64,000 nt of DNA from Aureobasidium sp. EXF-3400 (lineage: Eukaryota > Ascomycota > Dothideomycetes > Dothideales > Saccotheciaceae), in the NCBI GenBank assembly GCA_024195585.1, contig SWBL01000004.1:124001-188000 (forward strand), given 5' to 3'. The notes under the pieces are model-generated. The model saw nothing but the letters and a program-made list of their open reading frames with translations, did not search any database and was not told the DNA's origin. The position numbers were made by a program, and so were the translations under genes. Below are positions 21,995-32,400 of this stretch, in pieces. Each line of letters starts with the position of its first letter. The first letter of the stretch is position 1.

Positions 21995-22876
21995 TCATAC
22001 TACAATGCCAGGATCCTTGCAGCTTTCAATCTGCTTTGAGCTATACAACCCAAAGGAACAGCCCTTATAGACCTCAGGACATACGCGCCTTTCCTCTGGT
22101 TCATCTGAAACGAAGGGCAAAGCAACCACAAACCCAATCTCGCTATAATACTCTATGAGCTGCTGCATGTACAGATGGACTCTGTCCCAGTTTGAAGTAA
22201 GGGCACTGAGTCCAAAGGAGACGAGAACAGGATCCTTGTCGTTGAGAAGGGCATATAGAATTTGTGCTCCAACTTCGGCCGTGAACTCAGCGGGGTTGCG
22301 AACATGTCTGTCGTGTGTATCCCTAGACAGGACTTGGTTGCTGTATGCCTACAAATAGTCTGCTACCATGTCCATCTCGAGGTCCATGTGCCCAAAGAAG
22401 CTGGGCATATTGTTGGATTCTGTGTTGCCATGCTATACAACGACGATGGATATCCTTTGAGCAACCTGGACCCGACCGGAGTGCCGCATGAACTCAACGA
22501 GGTTCTTGTCAAGGGTAAGAAACCGCCTTTGTTTCTTGTTTGTCATTGGAGAAGAGAGTAAGCTATCCCTGAAGATGCAGATAAAGTGCTTCCCCTTGGA
22601 GCCTTTCTCATCTGACCTTGTGAGTAGCTCGTATGGCAGCATGCGTCCATCGTAGTTTGGATGCGGATCGGGGTTGGTCGTCAATGTGGTTAGCTGATGA
22701 TGGTGATAGTTGCCCAGAGGTGATGGCGCCAGAGTGGGGTCGAGGCGAACATGCGTGACACTGCTGACAGATGCCTTGCCGATGACTCGAGGGGAGTCTC
22801 TGTTAATAACGCTTGGATGCTTCTTGTGCCATCTGGATGACAGATTTTCATACTGATCTACAGTTAAGGGTATCAA
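21995..22876 (-). pseudogene. coding-like frame with two in-frame TAG codons (pseudogene or unresolved intron)
   Basis: One minus-strand frame runs 294 codons from 22876 to TGA at 21995 and reads as protein throughout ('NPAEFTAEVGAQILYALLND', 'DRVHLYMQQLIEYYSEIGFV'), broken only by TAG at 22435-22433 and at 22351-22349. Two explanations fit. First, an intron of 117 nt (22465-22349) or 93 nt (22441-22349), both multiples of three, with acceptor TATTTGTAG; the donors (GTTGCT or GTTGTA) are weak and no good branch site is seen. Second, nonsense mutations in a decaying gene, since the part between the stops also looks coding ('PSFFGHMDLEMDMVADYL'). The 5' end is unclear: the frame opens after a TAA, and an acceptor GTAG at about 22860 implies a missing first exon. 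I do not recognise the family. Confidence 0.5.
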
Positions 22877-23059
22877 GAGTTTTTATGCTAACAGCTAGTC
22901 GGTGTAGGGATGAGAAAAGCTGGCCATCTCTTGTTGTACACTTGTTAGGATCATAGGATTGTTATAATGAAAGTGAAGCGGATGAATATTTGCCTGGGTC
23001 TTGAAAACGATTGAACCACAACGCCAGCAATTGCACCAATATCTGCTTCGATCAACAGC

Positions 23060-24842
23060 CTACTGCGGTTGGGCAGTGGCAACCTGGACCACCATCCTCA
23101 TCCTCATCGCACTATTCGCCAGCAGCTTGACAGCTTTATCTTCTTCGGCTTCCTTGATGCCCACCAACTTCCTCGCGCCAAACTTTGCCTTTGCCTCTCT
23201 AGCCTTGATTCCTTCATCCAGCTTCTTCTTTAGACTGTTGTTAACAATCAGTGCAGAGTGTCTGAAGAGCAATCTCAACAAAGCTTCCACCAGCAGACTG
23301 ACTCGTGCGTTCTCGACGTAATTTGTGTAGTTTGCAGGGTAAGGCAAGAAATGTCTTTCGAACTCGATCTGCGTCATGGTGTCGGCTTGATAAACAGGTG
23401 CTTCAGAGGAAATGATTGGGCGAAGCAGATTTTGGCAGAGCGAGGCGTGGGAGTGTGGCTCTAGCCAGGGGGTCGGTGGTGAGACGAACAACACGAAGAT
23501 GTCCAATGGTAGAGGACGGAGGAACTCTGTTACTAGGTCAAAGCAGTCTTCGACTTCCATGAAGGCATGTTCATAGTGAAACGAGATTTGGGTGAGCTGC
23601 AGAGCATTAGATGGTATGTCGATTGCAAGAAGAGAAGGTTGTCCTTACCAAAGCGATCAAGCGCTGACGCAGTCGCACGGCCTCGAATCCACCATAGTCT
23701 GAAGATGCGCTGTACTCGTTGTCTGCATCCGGATCTGGTGTAGCCGAAGATGGTCGTCCTCTCTTACGCGACTGACGTGCCGAGTTTGATGCTCTAGGCG
23801 TTGAGGGCAAGTCTTCTTCCTCTTCTTCAGGTTCATCGATATCCATGTAGTCAGCGTACTCTTCTTTGTCGAAGTCTATCGTTTTCCTCGGCATCAGTTC
23901 TTCCACTTTCTTCTCTTTTGGAGGTCTCGTCTCGTTTTTCCAGATTTCACGAAACTCGTCCAAATCTTTCTTGCAACCAATGGCGAGAATCGCTCTCATA
24001 ACTCTTCTTTTGCCGGCTCTACTGTCACCTGCAGTAAGACAGTACTGCGCAATCAGACTCTCCGATAGCAAGGTATTGGCTGCTGCTTCTTTGCCATCAT
24101 CCTGGAGAGGTCCGGCAGCAGAGATTCGTTCGCGTAGATCATCTTCAAGTACATCAAGCATAAACTCGAGCCAAGATCTCCACCTTTCCCATCGTTTTGG
24201 GTACTGACATGAACAGTTGAAGGCCCATCCGACGACAGCCCAAAAGTCCTCCGCGAGGTTCCAGAGTGCACCTCTGTTAGCCATGTTGATCGAGAACTTG
24301 TGTTCATCTTCTGTGCCGACAGCGAGATCTCCAGTGCGTCGTCGCCTATCCCGAGAGTCAAACTTGTCCAGGAACTTGAAAGCTGAGATGAAGTTGGCGT
24401 TGGCAGCACCGACAATAGAGTTGACGTGTTTGAGGAAGAATAGTGCATCATTAGCTGTCTTTACACTCTCTGGTTCTGTTGCTCGGTTTGTCCAGGCAGG
24501 ATGTACAGCTAGGGTGGCAACGACTGCTAGTACCTGAGGAGATGGAACATAAGTTGGCAATGTTTGTCCGTCCACAGTGCCATCAGTGCCTGCGATGAGT
24601 GTGTTCAAGAGCAGGGGAAGAGCTTGTGAGACTAGATCAAATCAGAGAAGCTCTGTGCAGTGAGTTTTGAGCGAGAGTGTACAAAGCTTTTCCTCAATAT
24701 AGACATTAATGATATCCCGAAGCTCAAATGGAAATGGCTTTACTGGTCGATATTTCTGGAGCTTTTTTGCTGGCTCAGGTGGACCAACCATTTGTGAACT
24801 CGGTATCGGCATAGCGACCTGTGAGGATGGCGGTAGTGACAT
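23060..24842 (-). CDS. conserved-looking fungal protein of unknown function with AT-hook-like motif
   Basis: Exons (minus strand) 24842-24683, 24631-23649, 23596-23060 give 559 aa; donors GTACAC and GTAAGG, acceptors TCTAG and TGCAG, all in frame. No signal peptide or membrane segment. The N-terminal part after a Pro-rich leader is helical ('FPFELRDIINVYIEEKLFSQ'), with repeat-like helices through residue 270 ('NRGALWNLAEDFWAVVGWAF', 'ERWRSWLEFMLDVLEDDLRE'). An acidic stretch follows, then 'RKRGRP' at about 342-347, an AT-hook-like core, suggesting a nuclear protein. The C-terminal third is helical ('MTQIEFERHFLPYPANYTNY') and ends with a basic helix. The family was not recognised; function is open. 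Confidence 0.75.
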
Positions 24843-25208
24843 ATTTGCGTTCGCCTCTTATGAAAGTATATATTAGTGGTCAAGAAGTTCCTGGGAAGAC
24901 GCGTTTCAAAGCAACACGGAAGACGCGACCGATATTGACGCCAGCTCCCATGAGCAGGGTCACCCTCAGCAAGCTCAGGCCCACAAGCGTCACCGCTACG
25001 ACCTAGTGACATCTCCGAGGCCCTATCGTCGTCCTTGTTCGTGACCAACCAATATATTTTAATCGGTACGAGACCTACGTGGCTGGGTCACGGGCCTTTG
25101 TGCTTGCAATCGATTCCTCACTTGGATTACATTTCCTGCATTTTTCGAGCGGTTTTCCTAAACATCTTCCTGCATTGCATCTCATATCGAGCACTGAAAA
25201 AATCCATC
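24843..25208. promoter_or_regulatory. divergent promoter region
   Basis: 366 bases between the start of the unknown AT-hook-like gene (-) and the molybdate transporter (+). The frame of the transporter is open upstream of its chosen ATG, but no ATG with coding-like sequence follows there. No specific site recognised. Confidence 0.5.
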
Positions 25209-26594
25209 ATGATGGCGTCTCTCTATTCTCACTTGAGGAGTGTGAATAAGCATAACCTACGCACATTACAAACACAGCCGCTGAACGAGCTTTCTGGAGC
25301 TCTAGGCGATCTGGGAACTTTACTGCCTCTACTCATCGCTCTTACTCTGACGAAGAGCATATCGTTATCTGCTACTTTGGTCTTTTCTGGACTCGCAAAT
25401 ATAGCCACAGGAGTCGCATTCGGTATACCCCTACCTGTTCAGCCTATGAAAGCTATAGCTGCCATCGCCATCAGTCAGTCTTACACCAAGACTGAGAACA
25501 TCTCTGCCGGTCTTTTTGTTGGAGGAGTTGTGACACTCCTCAGTCTTACAGGCCTTCTCAAATGGTTCGGACGTGTGGTGCCTATTCCTGTTGTCAGGGG
25601 TATTCAGATGGGCGCTGGTTTCGCCCTGGTCATCTCAGCGGGGACTAGTCTTCTCAAGCCACTCGGTTGGGTCAGTCCAAGCTGGTCAGACAACTGGCTA
25701 TGGGCAATGGCTGCATTCGCCTTTCTCCTCGTATCTTCCTTGGTGCCGCGAGTCCCATACGCTCTGCTTGTCTTCATACTCGGACTTGTGTTCGCTGGCA
25801 TTCAACTCAGGAACTCCCACTCATCAACGCACTCAGGCTTTCAAACCTGGCACCCAAAAACTTACATCCCCTCCTCCAAGGACTTTTACAAAGGCGCCTT
25901 CGAAGCTGGTCTCCCTCAACTACCTCTCACAACCCTGAATAGCATCCTGGCTGTGACCTCCCTTTCAGCATCTCTGTTCCCATCTTACCCTCCCACCCCT
26001 TCGAACACCCAAATCGGCCTCTCAGTAGGCATTGCAAACCTGATCGGCTGCTGGTTCGGCGCCATGCCCGTATGCCACGGCTCCGGCGGCCTCGCAGCCC
26101 AATACCGCTTCGGCGCCCGCAGCGGTGCCAGCATAATCTTCCTCGGTCTCGTAAAACTGATCCTTGGCCTCACAGCCGGCGAATCCATCATCCCTATCTT
26201 GCAACGCTTTCCCAAAAGCCTATTGGGGATTATGGTTCTAGCTGCTGGAGTGGAGCTGGCCAAAGTAGGACAATCTCTCGACGACGTGCAAGATGCCTGG
26301 GAGGAAACAGAACAGGAAAACGAGGATGTGAATGCGGATAAGAGACGTGAGCTTAACGAGCAGGAGAAGAAGAATCGATGGGCTGTGATGTTGGTCACTG
26401 TGGCTGGGTGTTTGGCGTTCAAGAATGATGCTGTGGGTTTCATTGCTGGTATGGTATGGCACTGGGGTTTGCAGGTATCGGAGTTGGTCAAGCAGAGACA
26501 GTGGAGGGGTCAGAGGAGGTTGACTCGCTTCTTTACCTCGCGAGAGTACAGGGATGGTGAGGATGCGCCTCTGTTGCGCAACGACGATGCTTAG
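25209..26594 (+). CDS. MOT1-type molybdate transporter (sulfate permease-like)
   Basis: Predicted plasma- or vacuolar-membrane molybdate importer for molybdenum cofactor supply. Single exon, 461 aa from ATG 25209 (a second Met follows at once). Two family blocks identify it: 'NELSGALGDLGTLLPLLIAL' in the first segment and 'GIPLPVQPMKAIAAIAISQS'; a matching half occurs later as 'EAGLPQLPLTTLNSILAVTS' and 'FGAMPVCHGSGGLAAQYRFG'. About ten hydrophobic membrane segments are visible, with a charged loop around residues 360-385 ('EETEQENEDVNADKRRELNE'). Sulfate transport is the alternative activity within the superfamily, but the absence of a STAS domain and the two motifs favour molybdate. It is convergent with the next gene. 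Confidence 0.85.
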   Translation: MMASLYSHLRSVNKHNLRTLQTQPLNELSGALGDLGTLLPLLIALTLTKSISLSATLVFSGLANIATGVAFGIPLPVQPMKAIAAIAISQSYTKTENISAGLFVGGVVTLLSLTGLLKWFGRVVPIPVVRGIQMGAGFALVISAGTSLLKPLGWVSPSWSDNWLWAMAAFAFLLVSSLVPRVPYALLVFILGLVFAGIQLRNSHSSTHSGFQTWHPKTYIPSSKDFYKGAFEAGLPQLPLTTLNSILAVTSLSASLFPSYPPTPSNTQIGLSVGIANLIGCWFGAMPVCHGSGGLAAQYRFGARSGASIIFLGLVKLILGLTAGESIIPILQRFPKSLLGIMVLAAGVELAKVGQSLDDVQDAWEETEQENEDVNADKRRELNEQEKKNRWAVMLVTVAGCLAFKNDAVGFIAGMVWHWGLQVSELVKQRQWRGQRRLTRFFTSREYRDGEDAPLLRNDDA

Positions 26595-26883
26595 AGACTG
26601 CATTAATTTGGATCACCTGAGCATCTGTTGGTGTAGGACCTTATGACTTGATGATCATCAATCGAATCTGTTGAAACCGTTTCAGAGAAAGCTGAGATGC
26701 AGAGAACGTCGAACATCGAATGCAACAAGTGCTATGTACTGGGATGTGTGAATGCAAGAGTAAAAGACAAAATAAAGACATTATGATCATTGCTCGCCGC
26801 CACGCTTGTACCGTGATCCCATTTCGTTTCGTTTCATGACAAGAAAAAGCTTGAAAGGGTCGTGAAAATAGCTAGCCACTATC
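26595..26883. other. intergenic between convergent genes
   Basis: 289 bases holding two 3' UTRs. Nothing else seen. Confidence 0.6.
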
Positions 26884-28599
26884 TTAAAGCTCCTCCTCGT
26901 TGATCGAGTAAGCTCTGTAGCCCTGCTTGACAATATCCTTCAATCTCTTATCCATGACGTTTCTGCCATCAAGAGTTCTCCAGACCTCGTGGGGTGCCTT
27001 GTTGACAACATCCCAGCTGATCAAGTTCTCGGTCAGCTTGGTTAAGTCACGTTGCTTGCGCTCCCACTCGCTGTCACGACGGTTGCTGATGCTACTGCTG
27101 ATAATGACAAGAGGAACATCAGGAGTCTGGATGGTACGAGCGCTGGCAACTTCGTTCTTGGTTAAGGAATCGGCGACGAGGTTCTCCTGGAGCTGAGCCT
27201 TGATGAACTTGCCACCTTGGTAAGCCGAACGACCGTAGACACGATCCTCACGAGTGCGTCCGTTGAAGATGGCGCCAAAGTTGCGCTGGAGACCAAGAGG
27301 TGAGAGAATGCCCCATCCCCAAAGAACAAAGCCCCTGTATGGGCCACCGATGCGATGAAGGAGGTCTTCATGGAGAGGGTCGATCATCATGATACCGGCA
27401 ATGTTGCGGACGTGACGAGCGGAAAAGATGCGAGAGACAATGGACCCGTAGCCAGCAGAAACCAAGATGAAGGGACCCTCTTCACCAGCAACAGCCAGAG
27501 CCTCGGACAATGCATCGGCAGACATACCAGCACTGTGGGGGCTAGGGGCGCTGTCAGACCAGGCGTAACCAGGACGATCCCAGTAGCAGTAGCGGTCAAC
27601 AGTGCCATTCTTCCAAGCAGCGTAAGCCCAGTGCTCAAAGTCATACTCGGAAGGTCCCTCGCCAGCCTCAAGCAGGAGAGTTGGGTTGGCAACACCATCG
27701 GGGGTGTAGGTGACGTTGCCCATACATGCAAGGTGAACCTGGTACTTGTCGCCATCGACATAGTATCGCTCGCCATCCATAGGCAGAGTAGCGTCACGAG
27801 CGCGCAGGATGAGGGTGGCGGTCATGAGGACGGCAATGACAGCGTAGACAACGAGGATCAAGGTTGCAAGAGAGACGGCCAACCACTCGCGCAATGTCCT
27901 GCGTGTCTCAGCACGACCAGTGAGACGCTCCTCCTCTTCCTTCTTGCCCCAAGCCACAACTCGATCGGTAATGACACACCAAAGGCCGATAAGAGTGGCC
28001 CAGGCAATCGAGGCGATGCCCGGCCAACCCTCTTCGACTCTCAGACGAGGAAGGGCAAGGATCATGATCAAGTCGATGGCCAAGATGGCAGTGATGATTC
28101 CCATAGTGATGCGCATGCCTTTGGCGGGAGCGGCAAAGAAAAGGATGGCGACAAGAAGGTTACCAGCAGTGAGAGTGGTATAAGAGAAGTCAAAGAAGCC
28201 AGAGCCTCTAGTGTGCAGACCAGGAGGAGAGACGAAGATGCTCACGAACAGCAAGACCCACCAGATGAAGTTGATGAGGAAAAAGAGGACAGTAATGTAT
28301 CTCAAGAAGCGAACAGTCCACAGGTTGTAGGGGGAGACCTGGGGTGGTTAGTACAAGTATACGATGACATGTACGCACCGACTTACAGCTGGGTCGTCGG
28401 GATCTAGGTAGCCATCTGAGTGAGGAGGACGAGGTTGCGGCGGCAAGAGTCTGGTTCTCTCGTCTGCTTCACGCTCTCTTCGTTCGTAGGAACGTCTAGA
28501 CGGAGGACGTCTGGTGTCTTCGGTCGAGCCTCTAGGTGTGGTTGAGCCATCGTCGAGCTGCTCATCATCGTTGTTCTTTGAACCCCACAGCGAGACCAT
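26884..28599 (-). CDS. multi-pass membrane protein with degenerate alpha/beta-hydrolase domain (DUF2434-like)
   Basis: Exons (minus strand) 28599-28387 and 28338-26884 give 555 aa (donor GTAAGT, acceptor CCCAG, phase 0). The first 70 residues are hydrophilic, Arg/Pro-rich. Four or five membrane segments follow ('YITVLFFLINFIWWVLLFVS', 'MGIITAILAIDLIMILAL', 'IASIAWATLIGLWCVITD', 'LAVSLATLILVVYAVIAVLM'). The rest resembles an alpha/beta-hydrolase: 'NPTLLLEAGEG' (oxyanion region), 'YCYWDRPGYAWSDSAP', then 'FILVSAGYGSIVSRIF' where GxSxG is expected. The nucleophile position (about 367) is Gly, so ordinary esterase activity is unlikely. 'IAGIMMIDPLHEDLL' follows as usual. The assignment to the DUF2434 family of fungal membrane proteins is from memory. 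It is divergent from brr2. Confidence 0.8.
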
Positions 28600-29488
28600 G
28601 TTGCTATAGGTGCGACAGGTACCTTGTACTTGGCGGCGAAAGTTTAATGACAGAACAAAGGGAAGAACGGGGGAAGGTCGAGATCTTGTACTCGTACGAA
28701 ACGCTTGATGGAGCTCCAGGCAGCGCAGCGGGAATTCAATCACCCAGCCACAATGACGCTATGGACCCCGCGAACGTCAATCACGATCAACGCCGCCCTC
28801 GTATGGAACGCATGTGATTTTCATAACCGATGCGTGGGCCTGGAACTTTGAAGTCAAAGTCGATCTGTATGCTCGTCCGTACTCGACTATCACAAGAGCT
28901 GCAAATCCAAAGGCCTTTTCCTCATTCCACCAGGCTCGTAGCTTGGTATTCCAGCACTTTACGATATGCCGAACCGTCATATTCGAATAGTGACATCCAT
29001 GCAATCTTTGTAGTCGGCATCTAGGCCGCTTTGCCTTACGCTAGTTAACAAAGCACATCTGTTTGATATCCACTTCTGATTGAGCTTGGAAAACCATGTC
29101 TGTGCTTCGGAGAAGCGCGCGGGCAAGTCGGTCGATCATAGAAGCTTATGACGATAAAAATTGCCAAGGGCGGTGTGGAAAGTTTCAGAGACGGGGGGAT
29201 GTCGACGAAGTAATTGAAGCCATCGAAGGTAACAGATAGCTAAAGCCGATGGCAACAGAGTAAGGCAAGGTATGTCAACAGACACTAATGCCAAGCCGCT
29301 AGATGAGCGGAAAGAGCGAGTCTTTGCAGAGCGCGATTGCCAAGGACGGTCGGGATTGAATGTTCGCCGCTGGCCTTGGTGAAGCTCTGGGTCGAAGAAA
29401 GCAATCTATCAAGGCAGCACACGCGTAGGGAGCCATCCATCTACGGCTGTCGCCCGCCCCTCCATATCACCATCATACAACATTCACA
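28600..29488. promoter_or_regulatory. divergent promoter region upstream of brr2
   Basis: About 890 bases between two divergent starts. No open frame has coding character. No specific regulatory site was recognised. Confidence 0.5.
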
Positions 29489-32400
29489 ATGGCCGAAAAT
29501 GAAGATGCAAAGCGTCTCAACCAGTACAAGTACTCGGCCATGTCCAACCTGGTTCTCCAGGCGGACCGTCGATTCATCACGCGCCGAGGTGATGACAGTA
29601 CTGGTGACCCCGAGTCGCTCGCTGGTCGCATCAACTTGAACGATATGGGTTCGCGCAATGCTCGTGAAGCCGCTCCTGCTCAACCAGCTGCCCAGGATGC
29701 GCAAAGGAAGCGTAAGAGAGCAGAACCCGCCCAGAGTGCTCGCGCCTCCGGCATCCTCTCACAAGCAGATCTCAACATCGAAGGTCTACGATATCGTCCT
29801 CGCACACCCGCCACTCAGGCGACCTACACATTGATCAACACATTAGTGGCGCAAAAGATGGGAGGCGATTACGGTCTCCACATCACTGCCAGTGCCACTG
29901 ACAGCATCTTGGAATATTTGAAGGATCAGGATCTAAAAGACTTTGACAAGAAGAGGGAGATCGACGACATCATCGGCGTCAACCTCTCATCGAAGGAATA
30001 CAACGAACTCGTCAACTTGGGCAAGAAGATCACCGATTACGACGCACAGGACGAAGACGAGAACATGGGTGATGCAGACGACGCTGGCGAAGGCGATGAC
30101 ATCGACGACCGTCAAGGCGTCGCTGTTGACTTTGGCGACGAAGATGAGGAGGATGGTCAAAATTACGAGGTTCGCGACGGAGAAGGAGATTCAGATGAGG
30201 AGGATGTCATCGAAGATCCAGACAACGTCGTTGGGGCAGGTGCTGAAGATGTGGAAGACATGGCTGCAGAAGGTGACGAGGAGGATCTTGTTTTCTCTGC
30301 TCCAGCTGCCAGCCGTTCAGCAAAGGCCGACCAAGAGGATATCATACCCGCTCACGAAATCGACGCTTTCTGGCTACAGCGACAGATCGGCCAGCTCTAC
30401 GAGGATGCGCATATTCAACAAGACAAGACATCACAAGCGCTAGATATGATGTCTGGCCTAAATGAAGATGGCGAAGAAAAACAATTACGCGATGTTGAAA
30501 ACGATCTGATGGAGCTTTTCGATTATGAGCACCCCGAGCTGGTCTCGAAGCTTGTTAAGAATAGAGACAAGGTCGTATGGGTGACGAGATGGAGAAGAGC
30601 TGGAGAGGATGAACCCGCTCGCGTGGCTGTTGAACGCGAAATGGTTCAGGCCGGCCACGGAAGCATTCTCAAGGAACTCAAGACGCGCCAACAAGGCACC
30701 GATGGACAGGCTCAAGGGAAGATGCAATTCGACCTTATGGATCTGGACACTGCAACCGGAAAACCTGCCGCCCCTGAAGAGAAGAAGGAAGGACTTGTCG
30801 GTGGTCTGCAACCGAGCCGAAACATCAATCTGGAAAACCTCGTCTTCGATCAAGGAAACCACCTCATGACTAACCCCAGTGTAAAGTTGCCGCAAGGATC
30901 AACCAAGCGCACTTTCAAAGGTTATGATGAGATTCATGTACCGGCCCCTAAGCCCAAGCGCGGAGACTTCGAGACACCCAATCTTCCAACGACAGAACTG
31001 CCTGAGTGGGCTCGTATTGGATTTGGAAGTTCCAAGGAGCTCAACCGCATTCAAACACGATGTCTCCCCACTGCATTCAAGGACGATGGTAACATGCTGA
31101 TTTGTGCACCTACTGGATCTGGTAAAACGAACGTGGCTATGCTCGCCATGTTGCGCGAAATTGGCAAGCACCGCAATCCGGAGACTGGTGAAATCGATCT
31201 GGATGCTTTCAAGATTATCTTTATTGCTCCATTGAAAGCTCTGGTTCAGGAACAGGTCGGAAACTTCGGCGCGCGCTTGGCGCCTTACGGCATCAAAGTC
31301 TCAGAGCTGACTGGTGATCGTCAACTCACCAAGCAACAGATCGCCGAAACTCAGGTCATCGTGACAACGCCAGAAAAATGGGATGTTATCACTCGCAAGG
31401 CCACCGACACCAGCTACACGAACCTCGTGCGTTTGATCTGTATTGATGAGATTCACTTGCTTCATGACGACCGTGGTCCGGTTATCGAGAGTATTGTGAG
31501 TAGACAGATTCGCAAGGTCGAGCAGACTGGTGAGCCTGTTCGTATTGTTGGTCTCAGTGCCACTCTTCCCAACTACCGCGATGTCGCCACTTTCTTGCGA
31601 GTTGATATGAACAAGGGTCTCTTCCACTTCGATGGCACTTACAGACCTTGTCCGTTGAAGCAGGAGTTCATTGGTGTTACTGAGAAGAAGGCGATCAAGC
31701 AGCTCAAGACCATGAACGACATTTGTTACAACAAGGTTCTCGAGCAAGTTGGCCAGCAACGCAACCAGATGCTCATTTTCGTCCACTCTCGTAAAGAGAC
31801 CGCGAAGACAGCGAAGTACATCCGTGATAAGGCTCTCGAGCTTGAGACAATCGGCCAGATCTTGAAGCATGATGCAGCCAGTCGAGAAATTCTGACTGAG
31901 GAAGCCGAGAGTGTGACAAATGCAGACCTCAAGGACCTGCTCCCGTACGGATTCGGCATTCATCATGCTGGTATGAGCAGAGCCGATCGTACTTCGGTCG
32001 AGGAACTGTTTGCTTCTGGTGATGTTCAGGTTCTTGTTTGCACGGCTACTCTGGCATGGGGTGTCAACCTTCCTGCTCACACAGTCATCATCAAGGGTAC
32101 TCAGATCTACTCTCCTGAAAAGGGTAGCTGGGTTGAGTTGTCTCCTCAAGACGTACTTCAGATGCTTGGTCGCGCCGGTCGTCCGCAATACGATACGTAT
32201 GGTGAAGGTATCATCATCACTACGCAACAGGAAATCCAGTACTACTTGTCACTGCTCAACCAGCAGCTTCCGATCGAGAGTCAGCTTGTTAGCAAGCTGG
32301 CGGACAATCTCAATGCCGAAGTTGTTCTGGGCAATGTCCGTACTCGCGATGAGGGTGTTGAGTGGCTGGGTTACACGTACTTGTTCGTGCGCATGTTGCG

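Noticed and set aside
25035..25208. N-terminal extension of the molybdate transporter
   Set aside because: The frame is open upstream but contains no ATG start before 25209 with sensible sequence; the family's conserved part begins after 25209.
27355..28407. 350-codon plus-strand frame antisense to the membrane hydrolase-like gene
   Set aside because: It lies exactly opposite a well-supported coding exon, has no recognisable domain, and such frames arise from codon bias on the true strand.
31301..32227. 308-codon minus-strand frame inside brr2
   Set aside because: Fully within the first helicase cassette of brr2; a codon-bias shadow. The same applies to other antisense frames in brr2 such as 35486-36091.
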